Below, in pieces: positions 1 through 13,100 of a DNA stretch of 64,000 bases. This DNA is from Vitis vinifera. Taxonomy: Eukaryota; Streptophyta; Magnoliopsida; Vitales; Vitaceae. Each line of letters starts with the position of its first letter. Within the stretch, counting starts at the first letter, position 1. A program made the position numbers and the translations under genes. Where the stretch lies: NCBI RefSeq assembly GCF_030704535.1, contig NC_081818.1:27727501-27791500 (forward strand), in the 5' to 3' direction. The notes beneath the pieces are model-generated. The model ran no database searches. It was given only the letters and a program-made list of their open reading frames with translations, and was not told the origin of the DNA.

Positions 1-322
1 TTCAAATGAAGGGACTTTTTTTTTTCATTAAAAAAAAAAGTTTTAAAAAATTTATTTATTTATTTGTTTATTTTATTTATTTTTAAAAAAATAATGGTTT
101 TTTTTTTTAATTTCTTTATAGGACTAATAATAAAAAAAATAGAAAAAAAGGGTAGAAAATACCAGAGAATGAAGGTTAGTTGCTTTCTACGCTTGTAGCA
201 TCACGAGCTTAGTCCTCTACCACATTCCTACTTTATAAATACCCAACCATCTCCTTTATTTGTCACTCAACGAAAACCTCTCCAAAGCTTTCCACTTTTC
301 TCTTCTAATTTTCCACGAGAAA
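1..322 (+). promoter_or_regulatory. Upstream region and TATA box of the polygalacturonase gene
   Basis: AT-rich leader with long T and A runs (about 20-150). A clear TATA box (TATAAATA) lies at 234-241, about 80 bases before the chosen ATG at 323, so transcription would start near 265. No other gene is visible here. The role is inferred from position and motif only. Confidence 0.6.
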
Positions 323-2718
323 ATGAGTGGTTTCAGTCTCAAAAGGCTAGCACTCACCATTCTCATCGCCTTGCTTGCCTGCTCTTCGAGCTTTCAAGCA
401 TGCAGTGCTAGAAAAGCTATGTACACCCGGCAGCTCAAGACCATAGGAAAAGGTTATGATGGTTATAATTATCAGGACCCCAAATTGATGGATGAAGGAA
501 ACGGAGTGACTCCATTGAAGAATACTGGTTCTTCCACCTTTAATGTCTTACACTTTGGTGCCAAAGGTGATGGGAAGGCTGATGACACCAAGGTGATTTT
601 CAAATGCCTTTTGTTTGTAGCTTCTTAATTGTTTCTTCATCGACTTAAAAATAAATATAAATTTACGTATAAATAATTCAAATGCTTTTTCAAGTGGGTG
701 AATAGTCCTACATGCCACCACGTTTCGTTCTGACCAACTATTTACTTTCCTTTCTGAGAGGGTTGTTAGTTGTATCGATCAGGTGGAACTGTCTGTATGT
801 AAAACAATAGTCTCTGTTTATATTCATTCAGTAAAAACCTGAAGTTAACCAGCTGCTATGATGCAAGGCAGGCATTTGAAGCAGCATGGGCGGCAGCTTG
901 CCAGGTTCGGGGATCGACGATGATGGTTCCATCTGGGTCTGTGTTCCTCGTTAAACCGATAACTTTCTCGGGCCCTAACTGCGAACCAAACATTGTATTT
1001 CAGGTGAGTTACACATATTCACTATCTGATTCCTGTTCCAACATCATGAGAAATCTATTCACGGAGAGTTTGATAGAGTTGTTGTTGATGGACTGAGCCT
1101 TTGAGAATGTTTCTTTTGCAGTTGGATGGGAAGATCATTGCTCCTAGAAGCTCCAGTGCTTGGGGATCAGGGTTCTATCAGTGGCTCGATTTCTCTAAGC
1201 TTCAAGGGATTACGATACGTGGTAAAGGAACTATCGATGGACAAGGCTCAATCTGGTGGAATGACTCGACAGATGAATCAGAATCAGAAACTCCGACTGC
1301 CGGAGATTCACTTTATAGCAGCAAACAGGATTCGGTAAGTTGCTAAGCCCAGACAAATCCACTTCTGAGACACTTCTAAGACTCCCTGAAACTAACCACC
1401 AGTCCTTTTTCTGGCAATCGCTTCTGCAGATAAGTGGTGAACTCAGTGCAAAAATGCCAAGCACCAAGCCAACAGTAAGTGCCTTTTCATAAACTTTTCC
1501 CATCCACACAATTCCACAACCTTGGAACGAAATCTCAACATCAAAAAATTTATTTGTGGTGTTGTTCTGATGTGCAGGCTCTCAGGTTCTATGGGAGTTC
1601 TGTTGTGACAGTCACTGGCATCACAATTCAAAACAGTCCTCAGACCCACCTCAAGTTTGATGATTGCACCGGCGTCCAGGTTTCTGGCGTGACTGTTTCA
1701 TCCCCCGGGGACAGCCCCAATACGGACGGAATCCACCTACAGAACTCCCAAAATGTGGTGATCTATAGCACAAATCTAGCTTGTGGTAAATCCAAAAACC
1801 TTAAAAGTCTTGCGACTTGTCCTTTTGAGAACACAAGCACCACGGCTGGTCATTTTTGCTAGTAGAAGCGTAACTTGCGCAAAATTATGGCAGAGTCCTC
1901 ACAAAATTGGTCATCATTGACATCTAAGTTCATCAGTAACGTTAACTCATAATGCATTCTACAGGAGACGACTGTGTATCAATACAGACAGGATGCTCAA
2001 ATATATTCGTACACAATGTGAATTGTGGACCTGGTCATGGAATCAGCATTGGAGGTCTAGGGAGGGATAACACCAAAGCCTGCGTAAAAAATGTCACGGT
2101 TCGAGACATCACAATGCAGGATACAATGACTGGTGTCAGAATCAAGACATGGCAGGTAAAAGCATCCTACCACTCCTCCAAGTCCCTTCTCTAATCATCC
2201 TGAAGGGAAAAGGGGGGAAACGGAAGGAAAGCAGCTCTGAAAAACACAATAATGCTACAATTTATTCAGACGCCTCTGATATATGATCTCCAACCATCTC
2301 ATAGTTTTATCATTTGGCACTGCAGGGCGGTTCTGGCTCAGTGAGTGGGGTCATGTTCTCAAACATTCAAGTTTCTAGGGTCAAAACTCCCATCATGATC
2401 GATCAATTCTACTGTGACAAGAGCAGATGCCAGAATGAAACAAAAGCTGTAGCTGTATCAGACATAAACTACGTAAACATAAGGGGTACCTACACGGTAA
2501 ACCCCGTGCACTTTGCATGTAGCGACAGCTTGCCATGCTCAGGTGTGACTCTGACCACCATACAGCTAAAACCAGCACAAGAAGTCTCCCAATCGAATGG
2601 ACCTTTCTGTTGGGAGACATATGGACAGTTGAAAACCAACACCATCCCTCCAATAGACTGTTTGCAGAGAGGCAAACCATCTAAAAACCAACTACATTCC
2701 AATGGTGATTCATGCTGA
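323..2718 (+). CDS. Secreted polygalacturonase (glycoside hydrolase family 28), 7 coding exons
   Basis: Hydrolyses alpha-1,4 galacturonosyl links of cell-wall pectin. Coding exons are 323-592, 872-1003, 1122-1334, 1430-1474, 1578-1785, 1965-2155 and 2326-2718. All introns are GT-AG, phases are consistent, and the product is 483 aa. The ATG at 323 opens a hydrophobic signal peptide (about residues 1-29). The open frame extends upstream of 323 but has no ATG there. The four family motifs are present: NTD at 268-270, GDDC at 290-293, GHG with catalytic-site His314, and RIK at 348-350. A Ser/Thr/Glu-rich insertion (residues about 180-220, including the 15-codon exon 4) is typical of the longer land-plant PG clade, from memory. 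The gene is convergent with the deformylase gene and nothing in it looks broken. Assignment to GH28 is firm; the exact substrate (homogalacturonan versus substituted pectin) is not visible. Confidence 0.93.
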
Positions 2719-5152
2719 ACTTAGCCAGTGTTATGATAGATATGAACATGGACCTGCCATGATTTCAAAACAACTATTCATGCTATAGTAGTGTAATGAA
2801 GGTGATACCTGTCTATAAAATCACTGTTTCATGTAGAACTCTTGTTTCTGAGGAAAACAGCGGTTTCCACTTTCCATAGAAAAAAACAAGGAGGTATAAA
2901 ATGTGGCTACTTTCTAGATCACTTTCAGGAGCCCTATGGTTGGCAAACGTGCTAATTGTACTTGTCCATCAACAGAATCACACAGGTGCATTTAACCAGA
3001 AACATGAAAACATAATCCCCACTTGTCTAATAATACATAAGGTGAAACAAAGATGATAACAACACAAAAATGAAGGATCTCAACACATTATCCTAGATTA
3101 AGTAATTCAAAGAGCCAACCCCAATTCTTATGATAAATTTTAAAATATTGGCGTGAAATGGTTAGTGATGATCGAATGCTTACGCAGCTAAGTCATAGCC
3201 TTATAGGAAGCATGAAAATATGTTGCATATATATAAATTCACAGCTCAACCATTGGAAATGTAAGCCATGTATTGTGACCTTAATGTGCATCAGGGGAAC
3301 AGATAACAAAGGAAGTGATAACCAGGAAACAGAATCCCACAATTGATTGTCTCAAGATATTTTCAATAAATCAAGAATAAACAGCAAATCTCATCTCATT
3401 GGTACACAAAACAGCAAGGTTAAGCATATCAGACTATGATAGCAGAAGGAAAATCTTGTTATGTATGCATATGCAAAACAACATTAAACATATCTTCATA
3501 TTCTGATAATGTAATGAAATATCTTAATATATATATTGCACTTTTGATTGATAACAATACAAGAATGAATCTAGTCAATCGGAAAATGAAACTTTTTATG
3601 ATGATGCCTATTTTTCTGAGGTATGGTTTTTCACGGTGATCATAACTATGTCCTGCATCCTATATGGCTTCCATCATTAGACATGTTCCAATATTTCAAT
3701 TTGTCCTACTTGATTATTGGTTGCTTCCTGCATGATTAAAAATCACCAAGAAAATATTTTAACTATTTGCAAAGTAAATGACTGTCAAACAGCACAAGCA
3801 TATCCTAAATCACTCTATAGTTCACCGGTAACAGAACTTCCCAATGACACAGGGACCTTTGGATAGAACCCAATGGTGGAAAGTGCTAACAATCATCAAA
3901 AGCTAGCATAGAAAAAAAGGACCATACCTGATGTCATGTGCATAAAGACAAAATGGAAATAATATCACAAAGAATGCACACACAATCAAGCAAGCATGTA
4001 TCCAGATGTTTAAGCAATTACAATAGCAGCTGAAAGTTAATAGCAACTCATTTAAAGCCTGAGAAACAATAGATCTGAGTTCTGGCTTCGTGCTCTAGCC
4101 AAGAATTAAGAAACCACCAGTAACAAATTCTTTGACCAATACAAATTTGAATCCTCAACATAATCTCAGAAAGACAGAATAACAAGAAAAATACATTGGT
4201 ATAATGGAAAATGTTGGGAAGAAAATTTTATTTAATTGGTTCAAAAATAAAATCAAAACAGTACCCTCAAATTCTCATCGATAGGCAGCTATCAATTAAG
4301 TATTACCAAGGAAAAGCATAGGTAATTAAGAATGTGTCAATAAAAATGTGAAATGTATTTTATATGCCAATTCTTCATTGTTGAATACTTGAATCATTAA
4401 GACAAATCTTCAATCCCATACCTGTAATAAAGAAAAGAAAAAGGATCACTAATACTAAAAGAATAAACCAGAAAAAGTTGGACATATCTATTGCTTTTCT
4501 TCTCCCAAGTTCACCAACATTGGAGTACACCAGAGAAAGCAGGAGCACATCAAATGCTTCTTCTCTATCTTCTTTGTCTGTTTTTTTCCCTTCCTTTTTA
4601 TTTATTTCTTAGGTCAAGGAAGCAAAGAAGATAAGAAGAATCTAAGAAATTACCAAAACAAAAAGGATACCATTCACATTTCCAGATGTTTTTGAAAGAT
4701 TCAAAAGTCAATTATGGGCTTCGAATGGGCATTATAGTAACCAACAATGCTTGTGGTCAAAAGAGCCAGGGCAAATGAGTTCCAGAAGTCACTGCTTCAA
4801 GCTCAAAGCAGGTTGATTCACTATTGTGGGTGTGAAACTTTTTGAGGTATTAACTGAAGAGATTCAGTCTTGCTAACAAACATTGCATCGCATTAAACAA
4901 GAAAAAACTATTACCCGGGTATCCAATACCAATAATACATAATACTATTCATCTATTGTATCCACAACATTCCAATGTTCTTGTCCCAGTTTGTGCTTCT
5001 GCTCAGCATACTCCTGTATGTGGTACAATCAGCATCAGGCCAAATATCCTTGTCTATATTAATAGAATAAATATAAAGGACACAATCAAACAAGACATGC
5101 ATTAACAGTGTACTTTACATATAAAACCTGATACATTTAGAAGCTTGTGTAT
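2719..5152. other. Intergenic region between two convergent genes
   Basis: Holds the 3' untranslated regions of the polygalacturonase (rightward) and of the deformylase (leftward). No convincing coding sequence, RNA gene or bounded repeat was seen. Composition is plain AT-rich with short open frames only. Confidence 0.6.
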
Positions 5153-8100
5153 TCATGATTTCCCAAAACCAGCTGCCACCTTCCTTCTTTTGCGGGTTTC
5201 TATCCTTTCAGGGCTTGGAAATCCAGTCCTATCTTCATACTTCCGTTCTAAGTCCTGTCAACAGAACAATCGGCACTAAGCAACATAACAAACTTTTCAT
5301 TTTTCCATTGCAAAATTGGGCTATTATCCCATTCATAAATATGAAACAGCAACAAACCTCTGAAAGCATTATGGATCCTATAAAGTTAGCAATCAAATTA
5401 TTTAACAATATTTTATATCAGCAACTCTTCCCTTATGATTGGCAGATACAGTTTCTCAGATACGGTTTCTTGCTTTTAGTGCTACACTGCAACACTAAGT
5501 AATGCCTGACCTATGTGTTCAACATGGATAAAAAAACCAAAAAGACAGTTCTTTGACATATAGTGCATATTTGTATTCCACCTTTTGTAGCAAATTATCT
5601 AACACAGGAGAATCCAAGAAGATTACCAAGACTAAGCAGTCCACTAGCTATTAGCTTTGGTGACTAGTTAAGAATTGAGTTACAAATTTTAATTCATATT
5701 TTGTTTTCTTAGTTTCCTTATGTTCATGTTAGTTTTTAGAGATGGTCATGTGGCTTCTATACTTTTTAATCATGTAACAGGCATATGACATTTGTAACAA
5801 TGTGAAACAGTGAAACTGTGAAAGGCTGGAACTACAAGGTTAAAAAAGTAACCAAGGGCAGAGTGTAATCATCATTAACATGAACTTTTAAATAACATCA
5901 TGGCCTTGGATCCAAGTCACCTTGTTTGAAAAGGAAAGAACATTCTTTTCAAGCCATCTCTCTGCTTTTGCTTATAGGTAATTTGTTTGGTTCCAAGGAA
6001 TGTTTGCAAGGTCCCTGTCCCCACCTTGACAAATTGCCAATGCCATGTCTCAGGATCATTTTTTATCCATCTTTCTTATACTAGAAAAAAAAGGGCCAGC
6101 CTGTAATGCCATGTGAACCCCCTTCAATAGAATGGACTGATGGCTTTGAGCAGATAATGAATGGAACCGATCTTTGGCTGAGTGTCCATTCTCAAGGCTA
6201 AGCTTAAGCCTTTACCAGGCTCAACATGGTTCAGATGTGCCCTACCTTCCAGGATTTGTGTGTTTGTGCATGCATGCATGCTTGTATGGGTTTATTATAC
6301 TGTTGGTAACTAATTGTTTCACAAGTATTATGTGTCCTATTGTCACAAGCATGAAATTTACCCCCAAAATTTTCATATTGTAAGGCGCTTAAAAGTCTTT
6401 TTAGGCCAGCCCTTCTTAAGCCTCAGGAGATGCACAAGTAACAACACAAGACAAGCAACTTTTTACAGGGAAAAAACCCTAACTTATATTAACTCAAGCA
6501 TTTACAAGAAAACGGCCACGGCCTTCTCTGAACAAGATTGCTGCAACTTTCATCGGTGAGTTCATGCAAAGAAGGCTTAGAGAGGAATGCTTTATATGGG
6601 CACCAACTCTACCCATATTTTAGGAATCATCCCACTAACACCACTCACATCTAGGTAGTGGTTCATCTCATGGCTTCAGCCATTGTCATCCATCCCAACA
6701 GTTGCATTGCTTGCTCCTGCTTATATTAGCTGTACCATGCTCAACAGCCCACTCTCTTGGTCATGCCACCTTTCTAAGTCTCAATGTGCCAATTACATGC
6801 CACCTACCCCATCATTGCAAAGATTTGCCTGGCTTGTGACACATGTCTAGCAAGCATCTCAGCCCACTAAGTGTCCTATGTTAGACGACTTGCAACTTTT
6901 TAACATGCTAGCAAGTACCAACCCCTTGGTCAATACTAAGGTGTCACATCCTTATGCCTCTAGATGTAATGTTCTTAGAGTCCAACAACCCTTGCTTGGT
7001 ATTCCACCAATATTAAGTGTTGCACCATGTTAAGCCCTAGCATTCACTCAGTTCATTGATGTATGCATAAGCGGCCTCATGTGCTTGTGACAATGCCAAA
7101 ATGTCACATTCTTACACATCTAGATGTCATGTTCTTAAGAGTCCAACAGTGCTTGCTTGGTCTTTCACCAATGCCAAACGTTGTAGCATGTTGAGCCCAC
7201 CTGTGTCACACAGCCCATTGATGTATGCATAGTGGCCTTATGTGTGCTAAACCCCTCACCTATCAAAAAATGTGTGCTAAGCCCCCTCTTGGCCCACATC
7301 CTTGCTGCAATGTTGCATTTGTGTGCCAAACTCTCTTCTCATCCCATAGCCTACATTAGTTGCATTGCTGGCCCATGCATGTCAATCTTGTTGATTCCTT
7401 CCTTTCGAGGCATGCATAGCTCATGCTATGAGCCAGAGCTAGGGGCGTAAGCTATATCATGAAAACCGATCACACCAATCCACAGACTGACTTAATTGGT
7501 TCATCTTTCACTTGCAAAATGTTGGTTCAGTTTTGGAAAGGGTAGAACTAATTAATTTGATTCAGTTATCAGTTTGAAAACCTTAGGCCGAAGAGACCAA
7601 ACCAAACCCACCTTTCATACATGCTTAAGACTTTTATCATCACCAGCCCACCCTATCCTGAATTGCAAACAACATTGTATATTCTAAATAAACAACACTT
7701 CAAAAAAGATGATACAAATTTTAAAAATAAAAAAACACAGGCCAAGCAACCTGACCCTAAATCCCATTGCCGGCTCTTAAACCTCAACCCTAAATCATCT
7801 CCACTAATCTGTGGTTCACTGATGACGAAGAAAGGATCACCTACAAGAGCTTGTGATGGAAACTCTGAAATGCTTCAATGGATCTAGGAGATATAAGGTG
7901 AAGAAAGGGGTGGGAACACCATCATCTAAGTCCAGTAAGAAAAAGATCTCTCTTTCTATATATAGTTGTTTGGTTGATCGGAAATTGGAATCAGAGAATT
8001 GGAATTTCATATGCAAGTGTATCCTCTCATGTAATTCCCAAAATCATTCCTTCTTTTAATATGACCCATTTTTGTATGAGACACAAAGTGGAAAGGAGAA

Positions 8101-10127
8101 ATAGATCAAATAGATTTCCATGAATAGAAGCACTTGCACCTAGACTAAACCAAATGATCTAACATACTTAAAGCATTTTTTTGCAACTAGGTAGGAAGAA
8201 AACCTACTCATAATCACCATGGTACTTAATTTATCAGAAGACTTTTGTTTTAAACATGGTTTGAAATATTGGTAAATATAGATATATCAGTACTTGGATT
8301 TTATGGATATATCAGAAATATCAGAGAAATATCGGTGGATATTTTGACAAAAATATCAGTAAAGCGAAAATTATTCAAAATTCATGGAAATATTTAAAAT
8401 AACCCCAAATAATGATAAAATAAATAAAAATACATATGTTAAAGTTACTTTCTAAGTATAATTGACATAGATATGATCAAAGAGAAAAATATCAATAAGT
8501 AAGGATAAATCAATCTTAATAATTTATTATTTATCGAATTGAATTAATTTTAATTTATGAAATATTAGAAATTCATTATTATTATTTTTTTATTTTAGTA
8601 TTTTTTGAAAATTTTATATTTTTAATATTTTAAAATAAAAACATTCAAAATTAAATAAAATTAAAAGGATAAATATAAAAAATTTAAAAGTGAAGTGACA
8701 ATAATTTTTTAAAATAGGATTAATAAGATAAATGATAATACATTTAATATTAAAACTATAACTTATTCAATTCAAATGCATTCAATAATGTACAATAAAT
8801 GATGATGCATAAATGATTTTTTAATATTTATATTTGTATATTTAATTATCATATAAATGATATTAAAAAATGTTTGTTAAAAAAATATAATGATGGTTTT
8901 TAATTATTAATTAATTAAATAAATAAAATTTAAAGTAAAATAATTATAATTATTTTTTTAATAATGAAGTTTAACAAATTTACTACACATTAAAAAGCAT
9001 GAGCTTAGCCTAGTGGTAATTGGGCTTGAACCCAAGACTTTTGGCTGGGTTTGAATCCCTGCATCAACGTAAACAAGGTGGGCAAAATTTGAAAGGGGGA
9101 CAGCAGGCTGGCAGCGGGCAGCAGCAGTTGGGCAACAGCAGCGACGGGCAGCAACGTGAATGGGCAGCAGCAGCGACGTAATTGAAGGGTTGACCGGGTT
9201 GGCCACCGAAAATATCGGGAAATATCCCGAAAAATGAGTAAAAATACTTTCGGCGAAATTTAAAAAAAAAAAATTAGTGAAAAATTGACTGACCGATTAT
9301 CAGTGTGGAATATTGTGTCGATCTACTCTGACAACCGAAATATCGGCGATATTTTGCCAAAAAATCCGACATTTCAAACCATGGTTTTAAACTACCAAAT
9401 GGGTCAGTGCCAAGGCATAAAATGAATATTTATTTCTCATGTGACTCACAGCATTTAAATAACTGAACAAAATTTCTGACAAAAAGAAAGCATATCGAAT
9501 GCTCTACTTATCATCATAGTTTAGATTCCCTTCAAGAACTAGGTAAAAGAACTCATCCACTACCAAGAGATAGAAAAACATATGTCAACTTACCTGCAGA
9601 TTGGCATGGATGCTGTCAAGAACTTCTTCGGTCATTCTGTCAAAGAAAAGAGTACCCTGCAAATTCAAGACCTATGTTAGAAAAAGAAATTTATGGATTA
9701 TTACTAAAACTGGACCACACAAAAACACCAAGTATATGATATCTAGAGCAATTTCTTTGTTTCTCAACATTCAGGCCACAAGCACAGATGGTATCTCATC
9801 ATCTGTTTCACAAATGTTCTTGGTAAATAAAATCTGGGAGGGATCCACCAACACCATAGAAATCTGGTTTTTAAAACTTTCAGCTACATATTCCCTGAAT
9901 AAAAATTCTAACAATTGGATTTCTTGTAGTTGAACCAGCAATGATTGAAAGAATGTAAATTAAAGAAGAGAACCTGTAAATGGTCAAACTCATGCTGGAA
10001 CACCCGTGCAGGAAGTCCTGACAAGTTAATCATAAATCTTGCACCAGTGATGTCCCGTGCATCAATCTTTACAGATTCTGGTCTCTGCAATATTATGGTG
10101 TACAAACCAAAGAGCAGGGTAGACCAC

Positions 10128-10158
<31 letters not shown>

Positions 10159-13100
10159 TTAGGTAACAAGAGACTTATGCACCTTCTGAACAAGGGATAC
10201 TTGCATGCAAAGTCAAGTTTTGTCAAAGCATGGTGTATTCATCTTTGATAAAAAAAAAATAACTTTCAGGCATATTCTCCAATGATTAGAACTCAGAAGA
10301 AGAGCATTGAAGTAAAAAAATGAAGCAGAAGCAGAGGCAGCAACGGAACCACAGCTTCCATACAATCGAAAAGGAACATAATAAACTTTGTGTTTGGTTA
10401 TTAATAAACTAACAATTATTCTATTAAATTGCCACTACACAGGTTAAGGTGATAATGTAACACCTCACAATTTATGATTTAACAAAGCAGTGTACTAGGA
10501 CTTATTTAACCAGGCCTAAAGAGCTCAGGCTAAGGCATGGTGGAGTTTGTGCTGGAACAACATTTGAAAATGAGCCAAAACATTATGCATTTGAACACAT
10601 GCAGGTGCATGATATAATTTGACTATTTGAAGTTTATGAATCCTTTTCATAGGAACATGTATACACATGCCAAGCTCATTTAGACTATAAGCACCCTGTG
10701 TCTTCACTCTCCCTTTTCTGGCTTAGAGAAAAAAGACAAAATTTAGAGAATCAGAAGGTTAGATTTCATTTAGGTGGAGGCTTGAAGCACGGATTGAGCA
10801 TTGAAATAAGTATAATACACACACACACACACACACACATATCACTTATATTAGTTAGTACTCGAAGTACAATTGTTTAGGGTTAGAATAATTCTGGGCT
10901 CAAAGCTACCAATAAAACACTACTTTTTCTATTTCACAAGCAGCAAGAGACAAGGAAAGAAGCATGCAATGTTTGAATTTTTCCTGCATGCTTTAGTTAC
11001 TTAGAAATTAAATCAGCATCATCTTAAGATTTATTTATATATTCATTTATTTTTTATAGGAATGTGGAATAAATATATTAAATGCGCTAACTGAAGGCAC
11101 ACCAAAGTATCATCTTAAGATTTATGGGAACTCCTCACTCAGGAAGATGATAATTGATATTCAGTGGATAGGGTAAAATCATAAATATGCACCAAAGAAA
11201 ATTAATTATTCAAAGTAACCATTTCCTGTATACTACTCTGAATGGATGTTAAGCTAAAAGGCACCAGACAAAATAAATCAATAAATAAAATAAAATAAAA
11301 AAGAGAGAGGAATCAGCATTTATGGATACCTCTACATCAGCATAGATCCCCGGAAAGGACAAGCAACCTTCATTAAAGAGAACAATTTTTTTTGAATATT
11401 TGTTTACTCGAGGGTTTACAAGAACAATTTCCTCTCCTTCACCACGTTCACCAACCGGATTAAAAACCATGAGTTGAACATTGATTCCTACTTGGGGTGC
11501 TGAGAGCCCAATACCATCAGTTCTGTGGAAAAGGAAGCCAACAAGTATTGTTCACACTCCTGTAAATGGCAAGCATTCTTATAAGCACCTAATAATTTTA
11601 AAGAATAGATCTAATCCTAAAACATTCAATTTCAGAGTAGTGTAGTGCTATCAGTAAAAACTTCTTATCTTTCTTTCTAGGTCAGGTAAAAGCAAACTAA
11701 CCAACGCTGCAATGCATGGTAGTCCAAAATGACACAGCAGTATTTTCTAGTACAAAGAAAGGGCCGTTAAGATCCTGCAACTTATTGGACAAGAAGATGA
11801 TTTGCTATTTCTTCATCCCACTTGCACATCCAACACTACTTAACAACTATTGCACCTTTCCTCACCATCTGGTTAATACATATCATCCCCCAAACAGCAG
11901 TGCAGCTAATCAAGTTCAGCTCATTAAGAACCCCTACCACATTCACTTATCAACAAGCCCAACTTGACCTTGAGCAACACCAAGCTGAGTTCAAGTAGGC
12001 TCATGAATACTTCAGACCATGCAGTTTGAGTAACAAATTGTAGACCTCCAATTTTGTCCTGAGCAAAATGATACACATCCACTCACACATGTGTTTTGAG
12101 GGGCTTGAATGTTTTGGCATATTATTTTCTTTCATTTGACTCGTTGCCATTATTTTTAGTTTAAATTTATTTTGCTTCTTAATTTTAGTTTTAACATTAA
12201 TTTTTATATTTTATTTTTATTTTTATCATCAATTTACACTTTAATTAATTTGATTTCTTTCTTTTGCCATTGATTCAGCACACTTTTAATATTTACACTT
12301 TCATTTTAATATCATTATTCAAATATTGTTGTAATCATTTTGTTTTCAATTTCAATAATCTTACATTTTATATGATATATAAAAAATGATCATTTTTATT
12401 TCTATTTTATTTCATTGAATTTATTTCACAAAAGTATAGAAAGTTCTTATTCAAATGATAAAATAACGACAAATAAAAATAAAATAGAAGCACATAATAT
12501 CATGTCGTCCTTCAATTTTCTTTTAAAAATTGTTTAATTAGTAAAATGTCAAATTGAAAAGAAAACACATTTTGAAACCTCCAAACATCCAAACAAAGCC
12601 ATCTTCATAATGTTTGAAGCAACATGAGACGGAGAACACTCCTACTTCCATATCCAACAACAAATCCACCACCCTATTGTCCTAGAAAACCAAAATATCT
12701 CCGATTAAACCTCTAGCTTCCACTACTTCCCATTCCAAAAATATTCCCACACCCAAGCTCCTAATCATCTTAATAGACATCTCTTGCACCTTAGTTTCTT
12801 TAAGGGAAACAAGGTCCACTTTATGAGACATGATTATAGACTTAATTAACTTCCTTTTCTCCCTATCATTGGCCCTTCTCACATTCCAAGAAAGGATCTT
12901 TAACTTCATTAGTCAGCAACAACTATTTCCCAATTATTCTTCTCACCTCTTCTAACTTTTCCAAAAGAGTAAATATAGTTGATTGAGCATTCCGGCTTTT
13001 AGAGCTCCTTCTCAAAAGGAGAAATTGAAATTTGCTTCCTTTTCTACTCTCTTGTGTTTGTTTTGAACTCTATGGAAAGAAAAAAATAGGAGGGCATTTA

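Larger units (their letters stand above)
8256..9382. mobile_element. Non-autonomous Mutator-like element in PDF1B intron 5
   Basis: Short terminal inverted repeats (ATGGTTTGAAAT at 8256-8267; its reverse complement at 9371-9382) are flanked by a 9-bp direct repeat GTTTTAAAC at 8247-8255 and 9384-9392, with one odd base between. A 9-bp duplication is the hallmark of Mutator-type transposition. Sub-terminal parts repeat the motif AAATATC/GATATTT on both sides. No transposase is encoded. The right third is GC-richer and includes a tRNA-like segment and CAG-rich DNA, perhaps acquired sequence. Confidence 0.6.

Noticed and set aside
7232..8059. Short open frames in PDF1B intron 5
   Set aside because: No conserved motifs, repetitive composition, and the host gene splices across them.
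9006..9058. Functional tRNA gene
   Set aside because: Only A and B box words are present. I could not draw an acceptor stem or a normal anticodon arm.
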